From Streptomyces sp. NBC_01214 (GTDB taxonomy: Bacteria; Actinomycetota; Actinomycetes; Streptomycetales; Streptomycetaceae): a stretch of DNA of 64,000 bases. The DNA is taken from contig NZ_JAPEOS010000001.1 in the NCBI RefSeq assembly GCF_026340975.1, positions 434,001-498,000 of the forward strand, given 5' to 3'. The position numbers were made by a program, and so were the translations under genes. Every line of letters begins with the position of its first letter. The stretch's first letter is position 1. Shown here piece after piece: positions 9,801 to 17,280 of this stretch. The notes under the pieces were generated by a model. That model was given only the letters and a program-made list of their open reading frames with translations. It made no database searches and was not told the origin of the DNA.

Positions 9801-9869
9801 GGCGCCGTTCGGCGATTCGCGGTTCTCCGCCAGACCCCGCACGATCTCCTCGCGCGTCAGCGTCGTCAT
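6849..9869 (-). CDS. Large TPR-repeat protein coupled to hsp90
   Basis: This is a 1006-residue, mostly alpha-helical soluble protein with many degenerate TPR-like helical pairs (for example HALAAAHWFDQAG, EAVAAYERALELHRL, AERLLAQL) and no enzymatic motif. Two unusual stretches stand out: a His/Asp-rich run (DDDHDHHDHHG) near residue 540 and an acidic linker near 885-907. Translation starts at the ATG at 9869, whose first bases overlap the stop of the Hsp90 gene (ATGA). The open frame continues upstream through hsp90, but that is a shadow. TPR proteins often dock on Hsp90 in eukaryotes, so the coupling suggests a co-chaperone or client adaptor (inference). The family is conserved in Streptomyces but uncharacterised as far as I know. 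Confidence 0.85.
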   Translation of the reverse strand: MTTLTREEIVRGLAENRESPNGAVRNAHAEALAGAAETSGDRALFREALDNLINAYLYSSESSKMLVPFARLLQEYDKDPGAFSHWEAHALFWQFKWVATAISDSPGIPLESATGWLDEMERRYRIAGYSERPVREAEMWLADAIGEDERAERAFRSWLAAERDDMSDCRACELNGQGQYAALHGDDAGALELWKPVLDGELTCAEEPHRLLATSLLPLLRLGRADEARSHHLRGYRMARGNESLLPSVGKHIEFCALTGNESRGLEILAEHAAHVAPLANLDDRLDFHGGILVLLRRLRELGHGRTPAVPYEGSPRTVDELYEVLYAGCLDIARQFDARNGTTRVSDRFLAQMGREPLLAELPLGVRSAALPQTASAPALPGPGPAGTAAAFTELVERARRARDLSHPGTDALWAEVALRVDAHPEADPLVRADLADQHALAAGRSGAAEAPDLLRAVRDDYRALGLAERAALAELRLAGVAAQSAAAPTEVRKLLHVALRSAEALDAAEPLRARRIALVELWTIRMESYLRSVETSDTDDDHDHHDHHGKLAAELTDFIATHEGTLADLVAEAEEMLGRVALTQGDPERAVPLLAASAARAALAGRPWQAVDPLVLRAGVLMTLERPEEAEAAARSALEHVAEVTDAETQGVVRLTLGDILLRRGDAAAESAEHALAAAHWFDQAGLTADGGAHARLLLARAYAEDGRNAEAAEVLQSALADLLEHGDQQTVSVREFLGDLLRRLNEPRPAAEQYLLAAEVTKGWEDPRPQAGLAHSAADTLDDAGLTVEAVAAYERALELHRLTGEVPVAEVRILRSLAWLGLREEVTVTAVSEARKRMEEAAEVLEAALAADPGTPVLRSELAQTWHQLAQVLDRHVNTNEQSNEAADEEDAEDEDQGHADAGAEPAAPLSPAEVDELRLEEIELWDRAARIYSELGPDHLRDRFQCLSNAAWTEQERGDADAGAARVSALIDEARALPEDDVPDWLLPSAERLLAQLNDRD

Positions 9870-11755
9870 TTCTGGTCCTCCTGGGCGTCGCGGGAACCGG
9901 TGGAGTGGGTCGCCCATTCCAGGAGTCCGATGAAGGCCCGGTTGAGCAGGGTGGAGTCGGCGGGGCGCAGCGGCCGCTGGGACATCAGCAGGGCCTGCCC
10001 GTAGAGCGATTCGACGGCGGTACCGGTCAGTGCCTCGTCGGGCAGCGCGGCGATCCGGCGGATGAGCGGGTTGTTGTGGTTGAGGACCAGGCGGGCCCGC
10101 GGCGCGGAGCCGCGCAGCGCGCCGAGGATGCCGCTCCACAGGGAGTCGGCGCTCTCCAGCGCGGCGGTGCGGTCGCGCTCCTGGCGGGCCTGCCGGTCGT
10201 CGAGGTACAGCGCGGGCACGGCGACGGGCTGGAAGGCGCGCAGCACCACGTCGCAGCCCTGGGCTTCCAGGCGGGTGCGCGCGGTGGCCAGGAAGGGGGC
10301 GAGTGCCAGTTCGGCCGCGGTCGGCACCGGGTCCAGCCGCTCGGTGACGGCCCCGGCGTCGAGTTCGGTGACCTTGAGCTCCGGCCGTACGGAGGGCAGG
10401 AGGGCCAGCAGGTCCGCATCGTAGGTGTATCCGGCGTTGATGACGCCGAGCCCGTGGGCCGCGGCGATCGGTGCGATCTGCCGGAACTCCTCGACGGTGC
10501 GGGTGAAGTGGATGTCCGTGTGGGCGGCCGCGAACTCCTGGAGGCTCATCGAGCCGTCGCTGGTCTCGAAGGGCAGCCACGGCAGCATCAGCCCGAGCAG
10601 CTCGGAGTCGTGCCGGGCCATGGACTTCACGCCGAGGTGGTGGACCTGTAGGAAGGCGGCCAGGCGCTCCGGGTCGCTGGCCGCGAGCTCGGCGAGCCAG
10701 CCGCGGACACGGGCGCCGAGGGCGTCCCGTACGGCGGCGAGGGTCTCGTCGTCGTACAGGTTCTCGCGGGAGGCGGTGGGGCGCAGCGTGTCCGTGTCGA
10801 GGACGGCGCGGACGAAGAACGCCCAGTCGGGCAGCAGGTTGTCGGCCCGGTCGGTCAGCAGCATGCCCTTGAGGTGGACGCGGTGTCCGGCCCGGTGGGC
10901 GGGGCTGGTCGGTTCGGGAAGGACGTACGCCACTCCTCGTACGCCGGCGACCGGTAGGTCGAGGTCGATGCTGTCGAGCGGGGTGAAACCGAAGAGCTGC
11001 GCGCAGTGCCCGGCGAGCGCGACGCGACGGGCGGCCGGGGTGGGGAAGGGACGGTCCCACACGGCGGGCCGGTCGGTGACGGGGCGCGGCTCGCCGCCCT
11101 CGCCGTCGTCGAAGGTGATCTCGTACGGCAGCAGGGAGCCGTAGTCGCGGGCCAGTTCTTCGACCTTGGCGGGGACGGCCCATTCCGCGGCGCCCGGGCG
11201 GGCCTCCAGCACGACGGTGGTGCCGGGCTCCGGCCGTGCCTCGTGGGGCAGTTCGCGGACGGTGTACGAACCGTCGTCCGTGGCCAGCCATTCGACGGGC
11301 GCGGCCTGGGGGTCGCGGGCGGAGCGGGTGAGGACCCGGATCTGGCGGGCCACGACGAAGCACGCGAGCAGGCCGATGCCGAACTGACCGAGGAACTCCT
11401 GGCGGGTCGCTTCCAGGCCCTGTTCGTTGAGATCGGCGCCGTCGCCACCGCGCTTGGAGCTACGGCCGATGGTGGCGAGCAGGGAGTGGGCCTCGGCGGC
11501 GGTCAGGCCGATGCCGCTGTCCTCGATGGTCACGCGGCCGCCGGACGCCGAGAGCCGGATGCGGACCTGTGCCGCCGGGTCGAGGGCGTGGCGCGCGGTG
11601 ATCGCGTCCACCGCGTTCTGCAGGAGCTCGCGGACGTAGACGCGCGGGCTGGAGTAGAGGTGGTGGGAGAGGAGGTCCACCAGGCCGCGCAGATCGACCT
11701 GGAAGCTGTGGGGTGCCGACGGGGGCGTGGACGTGGACGGGGACGTGGACGTCAT
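9866..11755 (-). CDS. Hsp90 family chaperone (HtpG-like)
   Basis: This is a 629-residue Hsp90-type ATP-dependent chaperone. The GHKL ATPase is visible: N-box RELLQNAVDAI near residues 40-50, EDSGIGL near 78, and lid/G2 segment FLGQFGIGLLACFVVA near 120-138. A middle domain follows, with VHLKGMLLTDRADNLLPDWAFF and the catalytic-loop region TASRENLYDDE. The length is close to E. coli HtpG (624), but the sequence belongs to the divergent actinobacterial group, and no MEEVD tail is present (it ends DAQEDQK). The start ATG at 11755 has the Shine-Dalgarno GAGGUGA, which lies inside an inverted repeat. The TPR gene overlaps its stop by 4 bp, so the two are translationally coupled. Confidence 0.9.
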   Translation of the reverse strand: MTSTSPSTSTPPSAPHSFQVDLRGLVDLLSHHLYSSPRVYVRELLQNAVDAITARHALDPAAQVRIRLSASGGRVTIEDSGIGLTAAEAHSLLATIGRSSKRGGDGADLNEQGLEATRQEFLGQFGIGLLACFVVARQIRVLTRSARDPQAAPVEWLATDDGSYTVRELPHEARPEPGTTVVLEARPGAAEWAVPAKVEELARDYGSLLPYEITFDDGEGGEPRPVTDRPAVWDRPFPTPAARRVALAGHCAQLFGFTPLDSIDLDLPVAGVRGVAYVLPEPTSPAHRAGHRVHLKGMLLTDRADNLLPDWAFFVRAVLDTDTLRPTASRENLYDDETLAAVRDALGARVRGWLAELAASDPERLAAFLQVHHLGVKSMARHDSELLGLMLPWLPFETSDGSMSLQEFAAAHTDIHFTRTVEEFRQIAPIAAAHGLGVINAGYTYDADLLALLPSVRPELKVTELDAGAVTERLDPVPTAAELALAPFLATARTRLEAQGCDVVLRAFQPVAVPALYLDDRQARQERDRTAALESADSLWSGILGALRGSAPRARLVLNHNNPLIRRIAALPDEALTGTAVESLYGQALLMSQRPLRPADSTLLNRAFIGLLEWATHSTGSRDAQEDQK

Positions 11756-11763
11756 GGGGCGTC

Positions 11764-11803
11764 ACCTCGCGTGCATACAGGGATGGTTCGGTGATCGCGA
11801 GGT
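11764..11803 (-). promoter_or_regulatory. SD-sequestering hairpin in hsp90 leader
   Basis: In the hsp90 mRNA, ACCUCGCG (11803-11796) is perfectly complementary to CGCGAGGU (11771-11764), with a 24-nt loop. The downstream arm contains the start of the Shine-Dalgarno GAGGUGA, which sits 9 nt before the AUG at 11755. Pairing would hide the ribosome binding site, as in an RNA thermometer or other translational switch. The pairing is seen directly; temperature control is inference. Confidence 0.45.
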
Positions 11804-11898
11804 CCCCCCCTCACAGATCCCGGAGTGGTGCACACATTAGGGGGATGGTCGGACAATCTCTGTGTGAATTCCGGCGCCCCGGGATGCCTGGCCCGGAC

Positions 11899-11955
11899 GG
11901 CGGCCCGGTCGGCGGCCCGGTCGGCGGCCCGGACGGCGGCCCGGACGGTCGGCCC
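11899..11955. repeat. Short GC-rich tandem repeat between hsp90 and kptA
   Basis: About four to five imperfect copies of a 12-bp unit (CGGCGGCCCGGT / CGGCGGCCCGGA) fill part of the gap between kptA and the hsp90 promoter. No gene is supported here; a short plus-strand frame reads only PVGGPVGGPDGG-like low complexity. Confidence 0.6.
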
Positions 11956-11985
11956 GGACGGCTGGTCCGTACGCGCGGCCCGGGA

Positions 11986-12525
11986 CTACTGGAAGCGCAG
12001 GAACTGCGGCGGTACGGCGTCCACGAGCCACACCCCGTTGGCGCTGATCCGGAAGACGTGTCCGGCCGCTCGCATCGCCCCGGCGTCCACGCTGAGCACG
12101 ACAGGCCGGCCGCGTCGCGCGCCGACCCGGGTGGCGGTCTCCCGGTCGGGGGACAGATGCACGTGGTGGCGGGCCATCGGGCGCAGGCCCTCGGCGCGGA
12201 TCGGCTCCAGGGCGGCGGCGACCGTGCCGTGGTAGAGGTAGGCGGGCGGTTCGGCCTCCGGCAGGTCCAGGTCCACGGCGACGGTGTGCCCCTGGTTGGC
12301 CCGGATCCGGGTGCCGTCCACGGCGAACCGCTGCTTGTCGTTGGCGGCGACGACGTGGTCGAGCTCGGCCCGGCTGAAGCGGAAGCCGTGCGCGGCGGCC
12401 GCGCGCAGCAGGTCGTCGATCTCCACCCAGCCGTGGGGATCGAGCACCAGTCCGATCCGTTCCGGCTGGTGTCGCAGGTGTTTCGAGACGTACTTCGACA
12501 CCTTCACGGTGCGTCTTTCATCCAT
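11986..12525 (-). CDS. kptA: RNA 2'-phosphotransferase (KptA/Tpt1)
   Basis: This 179-residue enzyme of the Tpt1/KptA family transfers an internal RNA 2'-phosphate to NAD+, releasing nicotinamide and ADP-ribose 1'',2''-cyclic phosphate. Conserved motifs are complete: SKHLRHQP near residue 15 (Arg-His pair), RANQGHT near 76, YHGT, and HHVHLSPDRETA near 119, followed by the Arg-rich RVGARRGRPVVL. The length is typical. The bacterial role is uncertain because no intron splicing generates the usual substrate; RNA repair or ADP-ribosylation are suggestions for the family. It is a stand-alone gene, divergent from the aquaporin gene. Confidence 0.93.
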   Translation of the reverse strand: MDERRTVKVSKYVSKHLRHQPERIGLVLDPHGWVEIDDLLRAAAAHGFRFSRAELDHVVAANDKQRFAVDGTRIRANQGHTVAVDLDLPEAEPPAYLYHGTVAAALEPIRAEGLRPMARHHVHLSPDRETATRVGARRGRPVVLSVDAGAMRAAGHVFRISANGVWLVDAVPPQFLRFQ

Positions 12526-12624
12526 GGCTCCAGCGTGCCCGGTCGGGCGGCCTCGCGGCAGGGATTTTCCGGGGTGGCCGGTGGTGCCAGGTGGTGGACG
12601 CCCTCTATCGCTCTTCCAAGATGC

Positions 12625-12638
12625 GGAATATATTTTCC
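12625..12638. promoter_or_regulatory. AT-rich inverted repeat upstream of aquaporin
   Basis: GGAATATATTTTCC stands out in GC-rich surroundings, 30 bp before the aquaporin start, with GGAA/TTCC arms. It could be an operator or promoter element for the divergent aquaporin/kptA pair. The function is inferred only from position and composition. Confidence 0.3.
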
Positions 12639-12667
12639 ATTAACACGTCTGTTCAGGGGGAGAAACG

Positions 12668-13465
12668 ATGACAGCCCAACCCTCACTGTCACGCCGCGCT
12701 GCTGCTGAGCTGGTCGGTACCGCCGGCCTGCTCGTGGTCGTGATCGGCTCCGGGCTCAAGGCCGCCGAGCTCAGCCGCGACACCGGTGTCGCCCTCATCG
12801 CCAACTCGTTCGCCTCGGCCATCGGCCTCGGGCTGATCATCACGATCTTCGGGCCGCTGTCCGGCGCCCACCTCAACCCGGTCGTCACCCTCACCTCCTG
12901 GTGGTCCCGGCGGACCGGCGGCCAGGGCCTGGGCGGCCGCGAGGCCCTCGTCTACACCGTGGCCCAGAGCGCCGGAGCCATCGGCGGCGCCCTCGTCGCG
13001 GACGTCATGTTCGGCCGGACCCCGGGCACCTTCGCCACCCAGGTGCGCGACGGAGGTCATCTGCTCATCGGAGAGGTGGTCGCCACCGCCGGTCTCGTCC
13101 TCCTGATCCAGGGCCTCGGCCGGATCGGGCGCTCCGGGCTCGTCCCGGCGGCGGTCGCCGCGTACATCGCGGCCGCGATCTGGTTCACCTCCTCCGGTTC
13201 CTTCGCCAATCCGGCGGGCACCATCGGGCGCAGCTTCAGCGACTCCTTCACCGGCATAGCTCCCCAGTCGCTGCCCGGATTCGTCGGCGCCCAACTGGTC
13301 GGCGGGATCCTCGGCCTGGCCCTGGCCGCCTTCCTGTACGGGACCGGGAGGGGAGCCGGGGCAGGTACGGGCGCCAGGTACGGGTCCAGGTTCGGCCGGA
13401 GTGCGAAGGCGGGCCCGGTGGACGGCGCGAGCCCGGCCAAGGCGGCGTACCAGACCGTAGGGTGA
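12668..13465 (+). CDS. MIP family aquaporin
   Basis: This is a 265-residue membrane channel of the major intrinsic protein family, with six predicted transmembrane segments. The two half-helix signatures are visible: AHLNPVVTL (variant NPV) near residue 60 and GSFANPAGTIGRSF (NPA) near 180, the latter followed by the conserved Arg of the selectivity filter. These support water or small neutral solute passage through the cell membrane. The C-terminus is a variable Gly/Ala-rich tail. The ATG at 12668 follows a strong ribosome binding site (GGGGGAG) and an AT-rich promoter region. It is convergent with the MerR gene; the intervening 182 bp carry DnaA-box-like sequences. Confidence 0.9.
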   Translation: MTAQPSLSRRAAAELVGTAGLLVVVIGSGLKAAELSRDTGVALIANSFASAIGLGLIITIFGPLSGAHLNPVVTLTSWWSRRTGGQGLGGREALVYTVAQSAGAIGGALVADVMFGRTPGTFATQVRDGGHLLIGEVVATAGLVLLIQGLGRIGRSGLVPAAVAAYIAAAIWFTSSGSFANPAGTIGRSFSDSFTGIAPQSLPGFVGAQLVGGILGLALAAFLYGTGRGAGAGTGARYGSRFGRSAKAGPVDGASPAKAAYQTVG

Positions 13466-13478
13466 GACGGCGGCTCAG

Positions 13479-13580
13479 TTGCCCACAGGAAAAGGGGACT
13501 TGTCCACAGCCGTTTGGGCGGGTTTTGACGACAAACGCGTGATCCGCCCTGTGGAACCTGTGGACCCTGTGGAACCTGGG
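13479..13580. other. DnaA-box-like cluster (aquaporin/MerR gap)
   Basis: TTGCCCACA (13479-13487) and a perfect Streptomyces DnaA box TTGTCCACA (13500-13508) are followed about 40 bp later by a tandem series of CCTGTGGAA / CCTGTGGAC units on the other strand, each carrying the TCCACA-type half in reverse. This is a convergent intergenic region of 182 bp with no gene. Confidence 0.55.
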
Positions 13581-13647
13581 GGCGGCCCCGACCGGCCCCG
13601 ACCGGGCGTGACCGTGCCTTTTGCCGTGACCGCCCTCCCAGGCGTCG

Positions 13648-14562
13648 TCACCGCTCGCGTCGGCGCGCCAGATCGTTCATCGTCCGGGCCTGGAGCTCCC
13701 GCTCCGTTGCGGCCCGGACGAACTCCGCCACGTGGTCGGCACCCACCAGATCCTGCACGGCCCGTACCGTTGCGGCCGGCAGCGCCACCGGCGAGGGCCC
13801 CGTCGGCCCCGGTGCGCCGGCCGACCCCAGGTGCCGCTGGAGGTGCCGGGTCGCGAAGAGCCGCATCGCCCGCGCCAGCTCGGCGTCCACGGTCTGCTGG
13901 GCCAGCGGCCGCAGCCGCCGCACCATCGTCGCCGCCTCCGCCGCGTCCGCGTCCGTGGGAGGCACCTGCCCGAGGTAGCGCGCGAAGACGTGCTCGGTGG
14001 TGAACTCCAGGAACCGCGAGGCGATGTGCTCCACCTGTCCCCGCAGCTCCCGCAGGTGCCCGGTGATCGCCGACAGCGGCACCCCGGCCGCATGCAGCTC
14101 GGCGGCCACCGCCAGCTCTTGCGGGGAGGGCACCAGGAACTGGTCCGGGCGCCCCGGGATCCGTTCCAGCACCCCGAGCTCGCACGCCTCGTCCACGGCG
14201 TCGTCGTCCGGGCGGCCGCCGAACCGCTCGTCCAGCTCCTCCCGGTTGATCCGGGCCGCCTCCTCGTCGGTCCACGGCCCGTGCACCTCGGCGACCAGCC
14301 CGAGTACGCCGCCCAGACCTCGCCCGGCGTCCCAGGCTTCCAACAGTTCCTTGATGGAGGCCAGGGTGTAGCCGCGGTCCAGCAGGTCCGCGATCTGGCG
14401 CAGCCGCGCCAGATGCGTGTCCCGGTAGACGTTGGAACGGCCCCGCCGCTCCGGTTTCGGCAGCAGGCCACGATCCTGGTACGCCCGGATCGTGCGCACC
14501 GTCGCCCCGCTGTGGTGTGCCAGATCCTCGATCCGGTACTCGGCTACCGCCTGATCGGACAA
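13648..14562 (-). CDS. MerR family transcriptional regulator
   Basis: This is a 304-residue regulator with an N-terminal MerR winged helix (EYRIEDLAHHSGATVRTIRA, then YQDRGLLPKPERRGRSNVY and RLRQIADLLDRGYTLASIK) and a long alpha-helical C-terminal region of unknown ligand specificity. The TTG start at 14562 is chosen because GGGAG sits 6-7 nt upstream and the previous gene ends only 11 bp before; the longer open frame overlaps that gene and is rejected. It is the last gene of a four-gene unit with an M24 peptidase, a hydrolase-SDR fusion and a PF10118 hydrolase, so it probably controls that unit. An imperfect inverted repeat upstream of the first gene (18187-18208) is a candidate operator. 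Confidence 0.87.
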   Translation of the reverse strand: MSDQAVAEYRIEDLAHHSGATVRTIRAYQDRGLLPKPERRGRSNVYRDTHLARLRQIADLLDRGYTLASIKELLEAWDAGRGLGGVLGLVAEVHGPWTDEEAARINREELDERFGGRPDDDAVDEACELGVLERIPGRPDQFLVPSPQELAVAAELHAAGVPLSAITGHLRELRGQVEHIASRFLEFTTEHVFARYLGQVPPTDADAAEAATMVRRLRPLAQQTVDAELARAMRLFATRHLQRHLGSAGAPGPTGPSPVALPAATVRAVQDLVGADHVAEFVRAATERELQARTMNDLARRRER

Positions 14563-14572
14563 TCCCGGCTCC

Positions 14573-15493
14573 CTACGACATCGCGGCTCGGCCGACCGCG
14601 CCCGCCGCGGCCCGGGCGGCAGGTGAAGCCGCAAGGTACTCGACCGCCCTGCGCAGCGAGCCCTCCTGCGAGGGATGGTACGACCGCCGGAAGTAGCGGG
14701 GTATGGCCATGCCGAGCTCTCTCCACGGAGGCAGCAGGCCCTTGGCCACCGCGCGGTGGTGCGCGCCGAGCGAGTAGCGCAGCCGGCCGCCCAGCTCCGG
14801 GTCGTTGCGTATGAGGTACGAGGCCCCCCACACCCACAGCCACGCCAGCACGGGCGCGACCACGACCATCCCCTCGATGCGGCGCGCGTAGCGGGGCAGA
14901 CCGGATCCCCCGCAGTGCTGGTACATGTCGAAGGCGACGGAGCGGTGCTCCACCTCCTCCGCGCCGTGCCAGCGCAGCAGGTCCAGCATGATCTCGTCGG
15001 CCCCGGCCCGGTCGAGCCCGTCGGCCCGCAGCACCCAGTCCCCGAGGACCGCCGTGAACTGCTCGATCGCGGCGACCACGGCCAGCCGGAAGCGCAGCCA
15101 CTCCCGCGCCGTGACCGGCACCCCGAAGGGCGGGGCCTCCCCGAGCAGCTTCTCGAAGAGGAAGTCCACGTGCCGCGTGTACGCCTCCGTCGGTAGCCGC
15201 TGCTCGGCGAGGTGGTCCAGCACGTAGGAGTGCTGCACGCTGTGCGTGGCCTCCTGCCCCATGAACCCCTTGACGTCACTGCGCAGCTCGGGGTCGGTGA
15301 CCAGGGGCAGCCCCTCCTTGAGGACCCTGACGAACCACCGCTCCCCGGCGGGCAGCAGCAGGTGCAGCACGTTGATGACGTGCGTGGCGGTGGGCTCGTC
15401 CGGTATCCAGTGCAGGGGGGTGGTCTTCCACGCGAAGGCCACCCGGCGCGGGCTGATCGGGTGCCGGCCGATCATGTCCGCAGACCCGTTCAC
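14573..15493 (-). CDS. Metal-dependent hydrolase, PF10118-like
   Basis: This 306-residue all-helical protein resembles the 'predicted metal-dependent hydrolase' family PF10118. It has a ferritin-like spread of Glu/His pairs: FMGQEATHSVQH near residue 82, AIEQF near 147, and WHGAEEVEHRSVAFDMYQH near 175, which suggest a di-metal centre. Two hydrophobic helices (VVVAPVLAWLWVWGASYLI) may associate with the membrane. The GTG start at 15493 overlaps the stop of the preceding fusion gene (GTGA), so translation is coupled. No substrate is known. Association with an SDR and an alpha/beta-hydrolase suggests oxidation of a lipophilic compound (inference). Confidence 0.82.
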   Translation of the reverse strand: MNGSADMIGRHPISPRRVAFAWKTTPLHWIPDEPTATHVINVLHLLLPAGERWFVRVLKEGLPLVTDPELRSDVKGFMGQEATHSVQHSYVLDHLAEQRLPTEAYTRHVDFLFEKLLGEAPPFGVPVTAREWLRFRLAVVAAIEQFTAVLGDWVLRADGLDRAGADEIMLDLLRWHGAEEVEHRSVAFDMYQHCGGSGLPRYARRIEGMVVVAPVLAWLWVWGASYLIRNDPELGGRLRYSLGAHHRAVAKGLLPPWRELGMAIPRYFRRSYHPSQEGSLRRAVEYLAASPAARAAAGAVGRAAMS

Positions 15494-17280
15494 AGCTTCG
15501 GCTCCAGCCTTGCGATGCGCCGCAGGGCACGCGGGGCGAAGCGGGACATCCACAGGGCGCCCTTGGACTCCGGAGTCACGGGCACGACGGCCTCGTTGCG
15601 CACCACCGCCCGCAGGATCGCGTCGGCGACCTTCTCCGGCGGGAAGTTGCGCAGCCCGTACAACCGCGAGGAGCGTTCCTGGCGGCGCTTCTCCTCGGCC
15701 TCGTCCACCCCGGCGAAGCGCGAGGTGGCGGTGATGTTGGTGTTGACGATGCCCGGGCAGATCGCGGAGACGCCGATCGACTTCGAGGCCAGTTCCGCGC
15801 GCAGGCACTCCGACAGCATCAGCACCGCGGCCTTCGAGGTGCTGTAGGCGGGCAGGGTCCTGGACGGCAGGTAGGCGGCGGCGGAGGCGGTGTTGACGAT
15901 GTGCCCGCCCTGGCCGCGCTCGGCCATCTGCTTCCCGAAGATCCGGCAGCCGTGTATGACCCCCCACAGATTGACGTCCAGGACCTTCTTCCAGTCCTCG
16001 GCGGTGGTGTCGAGGAAGGCGCCGGACAGGCCGATCCCGGCGTTGTTGACCAGGACGTCGACGATTCCGTACTCGGCGGCGACCTTCGCCGCGAGTTTCT
16101 CCATCGCCTGCTCGTCGCTGACGTCCACGCACTCGGCCCAGGCCTCGGCGGCACCGACGAGCCGGGCCATGTCGGCCGTGCGCGCAGCGCCTTCCGCGTC
16201 GCGGTCGACGGCGACCACCCGGGCCCCGGCCTCGGCGAAGGCGAAGGCCGTGGCCCGGCCGATGCCGCTGGCCGCGCCGGTCACCAGGACCAGCTGGCCC
16301 GCGAAGCGGTCGGCGTACTTGCCCGGGGCCTTCTGCTCCGGTGCCCGCGTCGCGGGCTCCTCCCGGTCGTTGACGAACTCGGTGATCCAAGCGGCCAGCT
16401 GGTCGGGCCGGGTCCGGGGCACCCAGTGCTTGGCGGGCAGGGTCTGCCGCAACAGGTCCGGGGCCCACCGCTCCAGACCGTCGTAGAGCCGCTCGGACAG
16501 GAAGGCGTCCTCGGTCGGGGTGATCAACTGCACCGGTACGTGGGCGTACGCGTCGGGGCGCGGCCGGCGCATCCGAGGCCGCACGTTGTCGCGGTAGAGC
16601 CAGGCTCCGTGTGCTGCGTCCGAAGGCAGTGAGGCCGTCGGATAGGAGCCGGCCGGCACCTTCTCGATGCGCTGGAGCATCGCGGGCCACCGCTTGCCGA
16701 GCGGCCCGCGCCAGGCGAGCTCCGGCAGCACGGGAGTGTGCAGCATGTAGACGTACCAGGACTTGGCGCCCTGGCCGAGGAGCTGCGCCGCCGCCCGCGG
16801 GGTGGGCCGCGTCATCCGCTTCTTGATCCAGTGCCCGAAGTGGTCGAGGGAGGGACCCGACATCGAGGTGAAGGAGGCGATCCTGCCCTCGGTGCGGGCG
16901 ACCGTGGCGAACTCCCAGCCCTGTACGGAGCCCCAGTCGTGGCCGACCAGGTGCACGGGCCGGTCCGGGCTGACCGCGTCCGCCACCGCCAGGAAGTCGT
17001 CGGTCAGCTTCTCCAGGGTGAAGCCGCCGCGCAGCGGCTGCGGCGCCGTGGAGCGCCCGTGGCCGCGTACGTCGTAGAGCACCACGTGGAAGCGCGTCGC
17101 GAGTCGCTCGGCGACCTCCGACCAGACCTCTTTGCTGTCCGGGTAACCGTGCACCAGCAGCACCGTCGGCCGGCCCGTCTCACCGAGCTCGACGACGCAC
17201 AGCTCGACCCCGCCGGTGCTCACCCGGCGCTCGCGCGCACCCGCCAGGCCCACCGCTCCCGCTCCACCCATGTCGCTCAT
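15490..17280 (-). CDS. Alpha/beta-hydrolase-SDR fusion oxidoreductase
   Basis: This two-enzyme fusion has 596 residues. The N-terminal half (about 20-300) is an epoxide-hydrolase-like alpha/beta-hydrolase: oxyanion motif VLLVHGYPDSKEVW and nucleophile elbow VGHDWGS, where the nucleophile is Asp as in epoxide hydrolases. The C-terminal half (about 315-590) is a classical short-chain dehydrogenase: cofactor motif VTGAASGIGRA, NNAGIG, and catalytic YSTSK. The substrate is unknown; a hydrolase feeding an alcohol to a dehydrogenase would be logical (inference). The ATG at 17280 overlaps the stop of the M24 gene (ATGA) and the next gene overlaps its own stop, so three genes are coupled. Confidence 0.9.
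   Translation of the reverse strand: MSDMGGAGAVGLAGARERRVSTGGVELCVVELGETGRPTVLLVHGYPDSKEVWSEVAERLATRFHVVLYDVRGHGRSTAPQPLRGGFTLEKLTDDFLAVADAVSPDRPVHLVGHDWGSVQGWEFATVARTEGRIASFTSMSGPSLDHFGHWIKKRMTRPTPRAAAQLLGQGAKSWYVYMLHTPVLPELAWRGPLGKRWPAMLQRIEKVPAGSYPTASLPSDAAHGAWLYRDNVRPRMRRPRPDAYAHVPVQLITPTEDAFLSERLYDGLERWAPDLLRQTLPAKHWVPRTRPDQLAAWITEFVNDREEPATRAPEQKAPGKYADRFAGQLVLVTGAASGIGRATAFAFAEAGARVVAVDRDAEGAARTADMARLVGAAEAWAECVDVSDEQAMEKLAAKVAAEYGIVDVLVNNAGIGLSGAFLDTTAEDWKKVLDVNLWGVIHGCRIFGKQMAERGQGGHIVNTASAAAYLPSRTLPAYSTSKAAVLMLSECLRAELASKSIGVSAICPGIVNTNITATSRFAGVDEAEEKRRQERSSRLYGLRNFPPEKVADAILRAVVRNEAVVPVTPESKGALWMSRFAPRALRRIARLEPKL

Noticed and set aside
9870..11363. Extension of the TPR open frame for about 500 codons upstream
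   Set aside because: Arg/Pro-rich translation that overlaps hsp90 in another frame. The ATGA junction at 9866-9869 gives a natural start.
12668..13465. Reading the aquaporin as a glycerol facilitator with glp genes
   Set aside because: No glycerol kinase or glycerol-3-phosphate dehydrogenase gene is nearby, and the filter residues cannot be assigned reliably by eye.
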